Source of the DNA: Mangrovimonas cancribranchiae
Lineage (GTDB): Bacteria > Bacteroidota > Bacteroidia > Flavobacteriales > Flavobacteriaceae
Length of the DNA: 64,000 nucleotides
Assembly (NCBI RefSeq): GCF_037126245.1
Contig: NZ_CP136925.1
Coordinates: forward strand, 1,356,001-1,420,000
Direction: 5' to 3'
The notes under the pieces are model-generated. The model had not been told where the DNA came from, did not search any database, and saw nothing but the letters and a program-made list of their open reading frames with translations. Positions within the stretch are counted from its first letter, which is position 1. Each line of letters begins with the position of its first letter. A program made the position numbers and the translations under genes. Of this stretch, positions 8,792-18,592 are shown piece by piece.

Positions 8792-9506
8792 CTAATTTAG
8801 TTGCTTCAGGAAATAGAATGTTATTTTCTAAATGAATATGTAAATGTAAATCTTGTTCAAACTCGTTAAGCATGGCAAAAGTCACACGATAGGTGTTGCA
8901 GGCATCTGCTGGCGGATTGTAGTTATTAGTGAGTTCTGCTATTTTTCTAAAACGCTCACCTTCGTTATCGTGCTCTTCCATCATGGTTGCGATGGGATTT
9001 TCTACGGTTCCAAAACCTGGAACTTTAATAGGTTGCCCAGACATTGTGGCTTTCACCATTTTTTTTACAAACGGGAAGAGGATGAGCTCTTCTTTTTTCA
9101 TATGTGCAGCTAGTTCGCCAGCTGATGCCGTAAAAAGTTCGTTGATTTCAAACAATTCTGGGTGTCGACTTCCGTGTACTTTACATAGTTTAGCTAAAAA
9201 CTGTTTTAGTACTGGAATTTTTTCCTCGACATAGCGATGATGCTTTTTTTCTATATAATCGGCAAGTAGATCTAAGGGCCAAGATTTGTAATCTATACTT
9301 TCGCCAGAATGTGAAGTCATAATAGCGTTTAAGTCATCCAGCAATACATTGGAATCAATGTCTTTCTTTTCACAAACCTCTTGGATGGTTCTATGACCTT
9401 TGCAGCAAAAATCGATACCGTATTTTGAGAATACAGCAGCCGTTCTGTAATCGTTGGCGACATAACTTCCTATTTGTTTTGTTGTGTCTTTTTGTAAGGT
9501 TTCCAT
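8775..9506 (-). CDS. ric: Iron-sulfur cluster repair di-iron protein (RIC; ScdA/YtfE family)
   Basis: A 243-residue di-iron protein that repairs Fe-S clusters damaged by nitric oxide or peroxide. The N-terminal ScdA domain has the CC pair at 34-35 (FCCKGHRTI). The hemerythrin-like domain carries the expected ligands: H89/H90, H135 with E139 (AAHMKKEE), H179 with E183 (EEHDNEGE) and the H221/H223/H225 cluster with E227. Nothing is missing. Fifty nt upstream on the same strand is an Rrf2 regulator with three clustered cysteines, consistent with NO-responsive control as in NsrR/ytfE pairs elsewhere. Confidence 0.88.
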   Translation of the reverse strand: METLQKDTTKQIGSYVANDYRTAAVFSKYGIDFCCKGHRTIQEVCEKKDIDSNVLLDDLNAIMTSHSGESIDYKSWPLDLLADYIEKKHHRYVEEKIPVLKQFLAKLCKVHGSRHPELFEINELFTASAGELAAHMKKEELILFPFVKKMVKATMSGQPIKVPGFGTVENPIATMMEEHDNEGERFRKIAELTNNYNPPADACNTYRVTFAMLNEFEQDLHLHIHLENNILFPEATKLEGRFS

Positions 9507-9556
9507 AATTATTATTTTTATTCGGATATATTTGTCCTGTTTATATTTAAATTTTT

Positions 9557-9991
9557 TTAAACACGCAAAAAAGAGTTGCCAGAATGCACGTTTAAAGCTA
9601 ATTGCTTCAAATTTGTTGTCTCTAACAAGTCTCTTAAACTATTTCTAACTTTTTTAAAGTCGTTATGAATAGGGCAAGGGTGGAGTTCATTACATTCTTT
9701 TAAACCAATCCCACAACCTTTGTAAATGTCATCATCATCAATAGCTTTAACTATATCAGATAAAAAAATAGTTTCTAATTTAGAAGGTTCAATTTCAAAT
9801 CCACCATTAATACCTCTTACAGAAGTAACTATATTTTCTCGAGCAAGTATTTGGAGAATTTTTGCGGTAAAAGCTTCGGGTGAATTAATATGTTTTGCAA
9901 TACCTTTTAGGCTAACACGTTTACCTTCGTTAGACTTAGCGGCAATATAAATTGCTGCTTTAATACCATATTCACAAGCTTTTGAAAACAT
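9557..9991 (-). CDS. Rrf2 family regulator, NsrR-like candidate NO/Fe-S sensor
   Basis: A 144-residue winged-helix protein with the Rrf2 plan: N-terminal helix-turn-helix with SLKGIAKHINSPEAFTAKILQ, wing VRGINGGFEI, then a long helix. Three cysteines C93, C100 and C106 (GCGIGLKEC...HPC) fall where NsrR and related sensors hold an Fe-S cluster. It is directly upstream of ric on the same strand (50 nt), so it most likely senses NO or Fe-S status and regulates ric and itself. A perfect 17-bp palindrome at 9993-10009 touches its start and is a good operator candidate. Confidence 0.86.
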   Translation of the reverse strand: MFSKACEYGIKAAIYIAAKSNEGKRVSLKGIAKHINSPEAFTAKILQILARENIVTSVRGINGGFEIEPSKLETIFLSDIVKAIDDDDIYKGCGIGLKECNELHPCPIHNDFKKVRNSLRDLLETTNLKQLALNVHSGNSFLRV

Positions 9992-9992
9992 A

Positions 9993-10009
9993 ATTATTAT
10001 GATAATAAT
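9993..10009. promoter_or_regulatory. Perfect 17-bp palindrome, candidate Rrf2 operator
   Basis: ATTATTAT-G-ATAATAAT is a perfect inverted repeat lying 1 nt beyond the start codon of the Rrf2 gene. Next to it at 10011-10018 is CAAAATTA, a minus-strand TAnnTTTG box (TAATTTTG). A protein bound here would block transcription or translation of the regulator. The half-site AATTATTAT recurs directly before the ric start codon (around 9507-9515). Very AT-rich, so chance is not excluded. Confidence 0.4.
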
Positions 10010-10044
10010 ACAAAATTAAGAATATTTTTTTAAACAAGACTATT

Positions 10045-11238
10045 TTATCCTTTTTTAAACACCTTTTTTCTTGGAAATATGACAATTAATCGTTTGTATT
10101 TTCTTAATAGGAGTATGAATAATGCAATAAAAACACCACAGCAGGCCATAGCAGCACCAACCCAATCTGCAGCAGTGTATCCGTATCCCATAGCAATAGG
10201 AAGTCCTGCAAAATAAGCCCCTGATGCATTACCAATATTAAAAGCACTTTGATTAAGAGATGATCCTAATGTTTCAGAACCTTTAGCTGATTTTATAATA
10301 AGCATTTGTATAGGGGTGGATATAGCAAACGATACAATACCAATTATAAATGTCATAACTAAAACGAGTATTTTGTTTGATGCTAAAAAGGTATTTAAAG
10401 AAAGACATAAAGCCATCATACATAATACTATTGCAACAGTGTTTAATGGCGAGTATTTTTCTGTGAGTTTTGCCCCTAAAAAGTTTCCAATAACCATACC
10501 TAATCCAGCTAATATCATAGCATAAGACACCACACTTTCAGCATATCCTGCAACATCAGTAATTAAAGGAGCTATATAACTATACCATGCGAAAAAACCA
10601 CCAGTACCAATAGTTGTAAGTAATATAATAAGCCATAACTCCAATCGTTTAAAAATTTTAAAATCACTTAAAAAATTTGTTTTTGTTGATTGTGTTAACT
10701 TAGGCATCCAGAATTTCACACCTAAAACCGCAACTATACCAACTAAACCTACCATTAAAAAAGAAATACTCCAACTAAAATTTTTACCTAAATAAGTTCC
10801 TAAAGGTACACCTAAAAGGTTTGCAACAGTTAATCCGCTAAACATAATAGCAATCCCTTGCGCTTCTTTACCGTCTTTAGATAATTTTCCGGCAACTACA
10901 GCACCAATACCAAAAAAAGCTCCATGAGGTAAACCCGATAAAAAACGTAAAATTATAAACGAATAATATCCCGTAGCAAATGCAGATAAAGTATTAAAAA
11001 TTGTAAACCAGACCATAAGTAATAATAATACTCTAGTTGCAGACCATTTATTACCTATAGTTGTAAGTATAGGCGCACCAATAACAACACCTAAAGCATA
11101 GGCAGAAATAAAATGTCCAGCATCCGGAATACTAATATCAAAAGCTTTAGCTACATCAGGTAAAATACCCATAATAACAAATTCTGTTAATCCTATCCCA
11201 AACCCTCCAATAGCCAATGATAGTAAAGCTTTATTCAT
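10045..11238 (-). CDS. MFS transporter (DHA1/AraJ-like exporter)
   Basis: A 397-residue, 12-helix major facilitator. The N terminus (SLAIGGFGIGLTEFVIMGILPDVA), the loop motif GALVAG-like SGLPHGAFFGIGAVVAGKL and the later GSSLNQSAFNIGNASGAYFAGLPI match the AraJ/YdhP/PbuE group of drug or sugar efflux permeases. Substrate unknown. It is on the same strand as the Rrf2 and ric genes, 53 nt upstream of the Rrf2 start, and may read into them. Confidence 0.85.
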   Translation of the reverse strand: MNKALLSLAIGGFGIGLTEFVIMGILPDVAKAFDISIPDAGHFISAYALGVVIGAPILTTIGNKWSATRVLLLLMVWFTIFNTLSAFATGYYSFIILRFLSGLPHGAFFGIGAVVAGKLSKDGKEAQGIAIMFSGLTVANLLGVPLGTYLGKNFSWSISFLMVGLVGIVAVLGVKFWMPKLTQSTKTNFLSDFKIFKRLELWLIILLTTIGTGGFFAWYSYIAPLITDVAGYAESVVSYAMILAGLGMVIGNFLGAKLTEKYSPLNTVAIVLCMMALCLSLNTFLASNKILVLVMTFIIGIVSFAISTPIQMLIIKSAKGSETLGSSLNQSAFNIGNASGAYFAGLPIAMGYGYTAADWVGAAMACCGVFIALFILLLRKYKRLIVIFPRKKVFKKG

Positions 11239-11467
11239 ATATTATATATTGATTTTTTTTAAATACAATAAACAAAATTAGTTTCGTTGTAAGTAATGAG
11301 AGAATAAAAAATGATAAGAAAAAGTTAATTAAGAAATTAAGAAAAAATGAAAGCTAGATTTACGAATTTCAAAATTTATTATAGCATAAAATAGTATATT
11401 TATAAGGCTAATTTAATAGCTTCTTGAAGCGCATATTCTAAAGATTATTTAAAACAATGTGCTTTGG

Positions 11468-11498
11468 TTGAATTATGTTAGTTAAAACACGATATTTG
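11468..11498 (+). promoter_or_regulatory. Candidate promoter of the CAL67264 gene (and ettA)
   Basis: TTG at 11468-11470, a 20-nt spacer, then GATATTTG at 11491-11498 (one mismatch from TAnnTTTG). Predicted start near 11505, about 19 nt before the ATG at 11524. The rest of the 285-nt gap 11239-11523 shows nothing else I can name. Confidence 0.5.
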
Positions 11499-11523
11499 TA
11501 TTCTTAAACAAAATAGTAAATTA

Positions 11524-11706
11524 ATGGCAATGAATAAAAACACCGTGTTAGCTTGGGCAACATGGATTATGATAATAGTAGGATTAAGTTTAATAGCATT
11601 GGGTGCTTTCAGATATGACGATGTCGCTGGCTGGGGATTTGCTGCTGTAGGCATAGGTTTCTTTGCCATTGCATGGGTTTTTAACGCTTTAAAAGGGCGT
11701 GTTTAA
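11524..11706 (+). CDS. CAL67264 family small membrane protein
   Basis: A 60-residue protein with two hydrophobic helices (WATWIMIIVGLSLIALGAF and GWGFAAVGIGFFAIAWVFNAL). It matches a small conserved family of flavobacterial inner-membrane proteins known only by the locus name CAL67264. Function unknown. It lies 39 nt upstream of ettA on the same strand. Confidence 0.85.
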   Translation: MAMNKNTVLAWATWIMIIVGLSLIALGAFRYDDVAGWGFAAVGIGFFAIAWVFNALKGRV

Positions 11707-11745
11707 TCCTAAAATATTTTAAGAATTTAAAACTAAAACGTATTT

Positions 11746-13437
11746 ATGAGTGACGATAAAAAAGTAATTTTTTCAATGTCTGGGGTTACCAAGACATTTC
11801 AAAGTGCTAATACACCAGTGCTTAAAAATATATATTTAAGTTTCTTTTATGGGGCTAAAATTGGTATTCTAGGTTTAAATGGTTCTGGTAAGTCTACGCT
11901 GTTAAAAATTATCGCAGGAGTCGATAAAAACTATCAAGGCGATGTGGTATTTTCACCAGGATATTCTGTAGGTTATTTAGAACAAGAACCAAAATTAGAC
12001 GATGAAAAAACTGTCTTAGAAATTGTAAAAGAAGGCGCTGCAGAAACTGTTGCTATCCTTGATGAATACAACAAAATAAACGATATGTTTGGTTTAGAGG
12101 AAGTATATAGCGATCCAGATAAAATGGAAAAGCTTATGAATCGTCAAGCCGAACTTCAGGATAAAATTGACGCCTCCAATGCTTGGGAATTAGACACCAA
12201 GTTGGAAATAGCTATGGATGCACTTCGTACACCTGAAGGTGATAAAAAAATAGGCGTGCTTTCTGGTGGTGAGCGTCGTCGTGTAGCACTTTGTCGTTTA
12301 TTATTACAAGAACCAGATATTCTACTCTTAGATGAGCCTACTAACCATTTAGATGCCGAATCGGTACATTGGTTAGAACATCATTTAGCACAATATAAAG
12401 GCACTGTTATTGCCGTAACGCACGATCGTTATTTTCTAGACAATGTTGCTGGTTGGATTTTAGAGTTAGATAGAGGTGAAGGCATTCCTTGGAAAGGAAA
12501 CTATTCTTCATGGCTAGATCAAAAGTCTAAGCGTATGGCACAAGAACAAAAAGCTGCCTCTAAGCGTCAAAAAACATTAGAACGCGAGTTAGAATGGGTA
12601 AAAATGGCTCCAAAAGGACGTCAAGCAAAACAAAAAGCTCGTTTAAATAACTATGATAAGTTAATGAGTCAAGACCAAAAACAACTTGACGAAAAGCTTG
12701 AAATTTATATTCCTAACGGCCCACGTTTAGGAACCAATGTAATAGAAGCCAAAGGAGTAAGCAAGGCCTATGGCGACAAATTACTTTATGAAGATTTAAA
12801 CTTTAAACTTCCACAAGCAGGAATAGTAGGAGTTATTGGACCTAACGGTGCAGGAAAAACAACCATTTTTAGAATGATTATGGGAGAAGAAACTCCAGAT
12901 AAAGGTGAGTTTGAAGTAGGCGAAACAGCTAAAATTGCTTATGTAGATCAAAGTCATTCAAATATAGATCCCGAAAAAACTATTTGGCAAAACTTTAGTG
13001 ACGAACAAGAATTAGTCATGATGGGAAGCAGGCAAGTAAACTCTAGAGCCTATTTAAGTCGATTTAATTTTTCTGGAAGTGAACAAAACAAAAAAGTTTC
13101 CTTACTATCGGGAGGTGAACGAAACCGTTTACACTTAGCCATGACACTAAAAGAAGAAGGCAACGTCTTATTATTGGATGAGCCTACTAACGATTTAGAT
13201 GTTAATACACTTCGTGCTTTAGAAGAAGGTTTAGAAAACTTTGCAGGATGTGCTGTAGTCATCTCTCACGACCGTTGGTTTTTAGACCGTATTTGTACAC
13301 ATATATTAGCTTTCGAAGGTGATAGCCAAGTGTATTTCTTTGAAGGTAGCTTTAGCGATTACGAAGAAAATAAAAAGAAACGATTAGGCGGCGATATTAT
13401 GCCTAAACGAATTAAGTACAAAAAGTTAATTAGATAG
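11746..13437 (+). CDS. ettA: Energy-dependent translational throttle protein EttA (ABC-F ATPase)
   Basis: A 563-residue ABC-F protein. It has two ATPase cassettes with Walker A GLNGSGKS (43-50) and GPNGAGKT (near 365), two LSGGE signatures and DEPTNHLD/DEPTNDLD Walker B motifs. The charged linker between cassettes (KSKRMAQEQKAASKRQKTLERE onward) is the EttA-type inter-domain helix pair, and the length matches EttA (about 555). The family binds the ribosomal E site and gates entry into elongation according to ATP/ADP. Other ABC-F subfamilies are possible, but the arm and length favour EttA. A strong terminator follows. Confidence 0.92.
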   Translation: MSDDKKVIFSMSGVTKTFQSANTPVLKNIYLSFFYGAKIGILGLNGSGKSTLLKIIAGVDKNYQGDVVFSPGYSVGYLEQEPKLDDEKTVLEIVKEGAAETVAILDEYNKINDMFGLEEVYSDPDKMEKLMNRQAELQDKIDASNAWELDTKLEIAMDALRTPEGDKKIGVLSGGERRRVALCRLLLQEPDILLLDEPTNHLDAESVHWLEHHLAQYKGTVIAVTHDRYFLDNVAGWILELDRGEGIPWKGNYSSWLDQKSKRMAQEQKAASKRQKTLERELEWVKMAPKGRQAKQKARLNNYDKLMSQDQKQLDEKLEIYIPNGPRLGTNVIEAKGVSKAYGDKLLYEDLNFKLPQAGIVGVIGPNGAGKTTIFRMIMGEETPDKGEFEVGETAKIAYVDQSHSNIDPEKTIWQNFSDEQELVMMGSRQVNSRAYLSRFNFSGSEQNKKVSLLSGGERNRLHLAMTLKEEGNVLLLDEPTNDLDVNTLRALEEGLENFAGCAVVISHDRWFLDRICTHILAFEGDSQVYFFEGSFSDYEENKKKRLGGDIMPKRIKYKKLIR

Positions 13438-13462
13438 CAGTATCTAAAAATATAACACTCTT

Positions 13463-13495
13463 AAAGCCAACGTTCTCAACAATGTTGGCTTTTTT
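13463..13495 (+). terminator. Rho-independent terminator of ettA
   Basis: AAAGCCAACGTT (13463-13474) pairs with AATGTTGGCTTT (13481-13492) around the loop CTCAAC, with one G-T wobble; the T-run reaches 13495. It sits 25 nt after the ettA stop. Confidence 0.85.
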
Positions 13496-13587
13496 ATTGT
13501 TAATTACTTTATAAAATCTAAGTTTCATTTTATATCACTATATCTTATATTAGCAGTCTATCGCTAACGTTCACGCATATTAATTTT

Positions 13588-15441
13588 ATGGCAGATCAAA
13601 CCCAATATACCGAAGATAACATACGCTCACTCGATTGGAAAGAACACATCCGTATGCGTCCTGGAATGTACATCGGGAAATTAGGCGATGGTTCTTCCCA
13701 AGACGATGGTATTTATATTCTACTAAAAGAAGTCTTAGACAACTCCATAGACGAATTTGTTATGGGAGCTGGAAAAACTATCGAAATTTCCATCCAAGGT
13801 AATAAAGTTATTGTTCGCGATTATGGTCGCGGTATTCCTTTAGGAAAAGTGGTTGATGTGGTTTCTAAAATGAATACGGGTGGAAAATACGATTCAAGAG
13901 CCTTTAAAAAATCGGTTGGATTAAATGGTGTTGGTACTAAAGCTGTCAACGCCTTATCAACACATTTTAGAGTAGAATCTACCCGTGATGGTAAATCGGC
14001 CTCAGCAGAGTTTGAACTTGGTGAGCTAAAAAACGAAGAATTTTTAGATGAAACCTCAAGACGAAAAGGGACCAAAGTCTCTTTCGTGCCAGACGAATCT
14101 ATCTTCAAAAACTATAAGTATCGTCACGAATATGTGGCAAAAATGCTTAAAAACTATGTATACCTAAATCCTGGACTGACTATAGTTTTTAACGGCGAAA
14201 AATATTATAGCGAAAACGGATTAAAAGATTTATTAGAAGAAAACATTAATGATGCCGATAAAATCTATCCCATTATTCACCTGCGTGGTGACGATATAGA
14301 AATAGCGCTTACGCACCATAAAACACAATATAGCGAAGAATATCACTCTTTCGTTAACGGGCAAAATACCACACAAGGCGGCACACATTTATCTGCTTTT
14401 AGAGAAGCTTTAGTAAGAACCATTCGAGAGTTTTACGGCAAAAATTACGATGCCTCCGATGTAAGAAAATCTGTGGTGTCTGCCATTTCCATTAAAGTGA
14501 TGGAGCCAGTATTTGAAAGTCAGACCAAAACTAAATTAGGGTCGACAGATATGGGAGGCGATTTGCCAACCGTGCGTACTTATGTTAACGATTTTGTAAA
14601 AACACATTTAGATAACTTTTTACATAAAAACCCAGAAACAGCCGAAAAACTTCAACGTAAAATTTTACAAGCCGAACGTGAGCGTAAAGAACTTTCTGGT
14701 ATTAGAAAACTTGCTAAAGAACGTGCTAAAAAGGCAAGTCTTCATAATAAAAAACTACGCGATTGCCGTGTGCATTTGGGCGATTTAAAAAATGACAGAC
14801 GTTTAGAAACCACGTTGTTTATTACCGAGGGAGATTCAGCATCTGGAAGTATTACAAAGTCACGAGATGTTAACACCCAAGCGGTTTTTAGTTTGCGTGG
14901 TAAACCCTTGAATTCCTATGGCATGAGCAAAAAAATTGTTTATGAAAATGAGGAATTTAACTTACTCCAAGCTGCCTTAAACATAGAAGAATCCATGGAG
15001 GATTTACGTTACAATAACATTGTAATTGCCACCGATGCCGACGTAGACGGTATGCACATACGTTTGTTGTTAATTACATTTTTCCTGCAGTTTTTTCCTG
15101 AATTAATTAAAGAAGGGCATTTATATATTTTACAAACACCATTATTCCGCGTAAGAAACAAAAAGAAAACTATTTACTGTTATTCTGAAGAAGAACGAAG
15201 AAACGCCATAAATGAACTGAAACCAAAACCTGAAATCACCCGATTTAAAGGACTTGGTGAAATTTCGCCCGATGAATTTCAATTCTTTATAGGAGAAGAT
15301 ATCCGCTTAGATCCTATAATGTTAGATAAAGATAAGTCTATCGAGGAATTACTAAGTTTCTATATGGGAAAAAATACTCCTAATAGGCAAGAATTTATTA
15401 TTGATAACCTAAAAGTAGAGTTAGATATTGTCGAGGAATAA
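13588..15441 (+). CDS. parE: DNA topoisomerase IV subunit B
   Basis: ATPase and TOPRIM subunit of type IIA topoisomerase, which decatenates chromosomes. The 617-residue protein has the GHKL ATPase motifs ([32 protein letters not shown]), a transducer domain, then TOPRIM with EGDSASG and [11 protein letters not shown]. The length lacks the insert of enterobacterial GyrB, which favours ParE, and parC follows in the same operon after one small gene. Confidence 0.93.
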   Translation: MADQTQYTEDNIRSLDWKEHIRMRPGMYIGKLGDGSSQDDGIYILLKEVLDNSIDEFVMGAGKTIEISIQGNKVIVRDYGRGIPLGKVVDVVSKMNTGGKYDSRAFKKSVGLNGVGTKAVNALSTHFRVESTRDGKSASAEFELGELKNEEFLDETSRRKGTKVSFVPDESIFKNYKYRHEYVAKMLKNYVYLNPGLTIVFNGEKYYSENGLKDLLEENINDADKIYPIIHLRGDDIEIALTHHKTQYSEEYHSFVNGQNTTQGGTHLSAFREALVRTIREFYGKNYDASDVRKSVVSAISIKVMEPVFESQTKTKLGSTDMGGDLPTVRTYVNDFVKTHLDNFLHKNPETAEKLQRKILQAERERKELSGIRKLAKERAKKASLHNKKLRDCRVHLGDLKNDRRLETTLFITEGDSASGSITKSRDVNTQAVFSLRGKPLNSYGMSKKIVYENEEFNLLQAALNIEESMEDLRYNNIVIATDADVDGMHIRLLLITFFLQFFPELIKEGHLYILQTPLFRVRNKKKTIYCYSEEERRNAINELKPKPEITRFKGLGEISPDEFQFFIGEDIRLDPIMLDKDKSIEELLSFYMGKNTPNRQEFIIDNLKVELDIVEE

Positions 15442-15444
15442 AAT

Positions 15445-15933
15445 ATGAGAACCAATAACGGAAAAATGAAAAATGTTATTATCTCGGTATATTTTATACT
15501 GGTGGTTCTTGCCATACTTTTGGCAACCGTATTTAACGCCTTTCGCGATGTCACCAAAGATCCAGTTGTAACATTTGCTATAATTTTTGGCGGATTTGCT
15601 TTATTATTTTTTCTAGTACATTTTATTTCAAAATATTTCGAATATGATAGCGATGGTGTAAAAGTTGTAGTAACCAACAAAGGACTATTACTTTCAGATC
15701 ACTTTAATTATCGTGAAAAAACTATAGAATTTGAAAAAGACAGATTATCAGCCTTTAAATTTCATAATTATGTTATTTATAAAACTTTAGTACTATATAT
15801 TAAAAACTCAAAAAATCATACTAGAAAAGAAACATTTAACGTCACACTAGTATCAAAAAAGAAACGAAAATATATCAAGCAATCATTAAGGAAAATGATT
15901 AAGCATAATAAAAAATATAAAACGAGTCAATGA
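15445..15933 (+). CDS. Two-helix membrane protein of unknown function between parE and parC
   Basis: A 162-residue protein that I cannot place in a named family. Residues about 8-27 (VIISVYFILVVLAILLAT) and 40-60 (FAIIFGGFALLFFLVHFI) are membrane helices. The remainder is a basic cytosolic domain (YDSDGVKVVVTNKGLLLSD...) ending in a lysine/arginine-rich tail, resembling PH-like membrane domains in outline only. It starts 3 nt after parE and its end overlaps the parC ATG by 4 nt (ATGA), so translation of all three is coupled. M8 is a possible alternative start. Confidence 0.82.
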   Translation: MRTNNGKMKNVIISVYFILVVLAILLATVFNAFRDVTKDPVVTFAIIFGGFALLFFLVHFISKYFEYDSDGVKVVVTNKGLLLSDHFNYREKTIEFEKDRLSAFKFHNYVIYKTLVLYIKNSKNHTRKETFNVTLVSKKKRKYIKQSLRKMIKHNKKYKTSQ

Positions 15934-18578
15934 GCGAAGAGTTAGACGATTTGAACGAACAAAACGAAGACCAAGGCACTATTACCAAAGTTACAGGCAT
16001 GTACAAGGACTGGTTCTTAGATTATGCTTCTTATGTAATTCTTGAACGTGCAGTACCTGCCATTGAAGATGGCTTTAAACCTGTACAACGCCGTATTATG
16101 CATGCTATGCAAGAGCTAGACGACGGACGCTACAATAAAGTTGCCAACATTGTAGGGCATACTATGCAGTATCATCCGCATGGAGACGCTAGTATTGCAG
16201 ATGCCATGGTGCAAATTGGTCAAAAAGACTTGTTAATAGACACACAAGGTAACTGGGGAAATATTCTTACTGGCGATAGTGCAGCCGCTTCTCGTTACAT
16301 CGAAGCACGTTTATCTAAGTTCGCTTTAGATGTTGTTTACAACCCTAAAATTACCGAATGGCAAGCATCGTATGATGGTAGAAGAAAAGAGCCTGTTAAT
16401 CTTCCTGTCATGTTTCCATTACTTTTAGCACAAGGCGCCGAGGGAATTGCCGTTGGGTTGTCAACACGTATTTTACCTCATAATTTTATAGAGCTTATCG
16501 ATGCCTCTATAAAACACCTACAAGGGAAACGCTTTAAAATACTTCCAGATTTTCCAACTGGAGGTGAAGCCGATTTTACAAATTATAATGATGGAAATCG
16601 TGGCGGAAAAGTACGCGTAAGAGCAAAAATTGGGCACCACGATAAAAATGTACTTAAAATTTCTGAAATTCCTTACGGAACAACAACAACATCTTTAATC
16701 GATTCGATTTTAAAAGCGAATGATAAAGGAAAAATCAAAATCAAAAAAATCGAGGACAATACAGCTGCCGAAGTTGAAATATTAGTGCATTTACATTCGG
16801 GTATTTCACCAGATAAAACCATCGATGCACTTTATGCCTTCACCAATTGCGAAAACTCCATTTCGCCCTTATGTTGTATTATTGAAGACAATAAACCTAT
16901 ATTTATTGGAGTTTCTGAAATTTTACGCCGCTCAACAGACAATACGGTTCAGTTGCTAAAAAGCGAATTAGAAATTAAGCTTAACGAGTATGAAGAACAA
17001 TGGCATTTCGCATCGTTAGAGCGTATTTTTATTGAAAATAGAATTTATCGCGATATTGAAGAAGAAGAAACATGGGAAGGTGTGATTTCAGCAATCGATA
17101 AAGGCTTAAAACCTCATATTAAGCACTTAAAACGTGCTGTTACAAAAGAAGACATTACACGTTTAACCGAAATACGAATCAAGCGAATTTCAAAATTTGA
17201 TATCGATAAAGCGCAACAAAAAATAGATGCTCTTGAAGATCAAATAGCGCAAATAAAACATCATTTAGAGCATCTTATTGATTACGCGATAGCTTACTTT
17301 AAACGTTTAAAGAAAGACTATGGAGAAGGGAAAGAACGTAAAACAGAAATTAAGATTTTTGAAGATATTGTCGCAACAAAAGTAGTTATTAGAAATACTA
17401 AGCTTTACGTAAATAGAAAAGAAGGCTTTATTGGAACATCATTACGTAAAGATGAGTATGTGTGTGATTGCGCCGATATAGATGATATTATTGTTTTTAC
17501 TGCAGAAGGTAAAATGATGGTTACCAAAGTAGACACCAAAACCTTTGTAGGTAAAGATATTATACACGTTGCTGTCTTTAAGAAAAAAGACAAACGCACC
17601 ATTTATAATATGATTTATTTAGATGGTAAAGGCGGAACAACTTATGTAAAACGTTTTGCTGTAACATCTGTTACTAGAGATCGTGAATACGATTTAACCA
17701 ACGGTAAGAAAGGCTCGAAAGTCCTGTATTTTTCAGCTAATCCAAATGGTGAAGCAGAAGTTGTTACCATATTATTACGTCAGGTAGGCAGCGTTAAAAA
17801 ATTAAAATGGGACTTAGATTTTGCCGATATATTAATAAAAGGGCGTAATTCAAAAGGAAATATTGTTTCTAAATATGCTGTAAAACGTATAGAGCTAAAA
17901 GAAAAAGGTGTATCTACATTAAAACCCCGAAAAATATGGTTTGACGATACAGTACAGCGTTTAAATGTTGATGGGCGCGGCGAATTGGTTGGTGAGTTTA
18001 GAGGAGAAGACCGTATTTTAATTATCACACAATCTGGTGTTGCAAAAACCATTGTTCCAGAAATAACAACTCATTTTGACAGCGATATGATTGTAATGGA
18101 AAAATGGCTACCTAAAAAACCTATTTCGGTAGTGTATTACAATGGTGATCGAGAGTTGTACTATGTAAAACGTTTTTTAATTGAAAACGAAGGTAGAGAA
18201 GAGGACTTTTTACCCGAGCACCCAGACACACAACTAGAAATTGTTTCTACCGATTGGAAACCTGTTGCCGAAATAGAATTTACTAAAGAACGTGGAAAAG
18301 ACCGTAAAGCTAATCAAGAAATAAACCTTGAAGAATTTATTTCAATAAAAGGTGTTAATGCTATTGGAAATCAGTTGACTAAAGAAAAAGTAAATCAGGT
18401 TAATTTGCTGGATCCATTACCTTATGAAGCACCAAAAGAAACACCTGCAGATGAAATAGATGTTATAGATGAAGAAGAGATTTCTGAGAAGAAAAAAACA
18501 AATTCTTCAGCTAACAAGAACAATTCTGATGATGATAATGACTCAAAAGATGGTGAAGGACAAACAGCATTGTTTTAA
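15930..18578 (+). CDS. parC: DNA topoisomerase IV subunit A
   Basis: Breakage-reunion subunit of topoisomerase IV. The 882-residue protein carries the winged-helix region with RRIMHAM, YHPHGDASIA and the catalytic tyrosine Y123 in AASRYIEARL, a coiled-coil arm near 425-470, and a C-terminal beta-pinwheel (from about 500). It ends in an acidic, lysine-rich tail (residues 835-882) that is not part of the enzyme core. The pinwheel lacks an obvious GyrA box, supporting ParC rather than GyrA. Its last bases overlap the terC stop by 4 nt. Confidence 0.92.
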   Translation: MSEELDDLNEQNEDQGTITKVTGMYKDWFLDYASYVILERAVPAIEDGFKPVQRRIMHAMQELDDGRYNKVANIVGHTMQYHPHGDASIADAMVQIGQKDLLIDTQGNWGNILTGDSAAASRYIEARLSKFALDVVYNPKITEWQASYDGRRKEPVNLPVMFPLLLAQGAEGIAVGLSTRILPHNFIELIDASIKHLQGKRFKILPDFPTGGEADFTNYNDGNRGGKVRVRAKIGHHDKNVLKISEIPYGTTTTSLIDSILKANDKGKIKIKKIEDNTAAEVEILVHLHSGISPDKTIDALYAFTNCENSISPLCCIIEDNKPIFIGVSEILRRSTDNTVQLLKSELEIKLNEYEEQWHFASLERIFIENRIYRDIEEEETWEGVISAIDKGLKPHIKHLKRAVTKEDITRLTEIRIKRISKFDIDKAQQKIDALEDQIAQIKHHLEHLIDYAIAYFKRLKKDYGEGKERKTEIKIFEDIVATKVVIRNTKLYVNRKEGFIGTSLRKDEYVCDCADIDDIIVFTAEGKMMVTKVDTKTFVGKDIIHVAVFKKKDKRTIYNMIYLDGKGGTTYVKRFAVTSVTRDREYDLTNGKKGSKVLYFSANPNGEAEVVTILLRQVGSVKKLKWDLDFADILIKGRNSKGNIVSKYAVKRIELKEKGVSTLKPRKIWFDDTVQRLNVDGRGELVGEFRGEDRILIITQSGVAKTIVPEITTHFDSDMIVMEKWLPKKPISVVYYNGDRELYYVKRFLIENEGREEDFLPEHPDTQLEIVSTDWKPVAEIEFTKERGKDRKANQEINLEEFISIKGVNAIGNQLTKEKVNQVNLLDPLPYEAPKETPADEIDVIDEEEISEKKKTNSSANKNNSDDDNDSKDGEGQTALF

Positions 18579-18592
18579 TGCTGTTTCTTTTT
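18562..18592 (+). terminator. Terminator embedded in the parC/terC coding overlap
   Basis: AAACAGCATT (18562-18571), loop of 5, AATGCTGTTT (18577-18586), then CTTTTT. A perfect 10-bp stem lies within the last codons of both convergent genes, so the same bases encode both C termini and end transcription. Confidence 0.7.
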
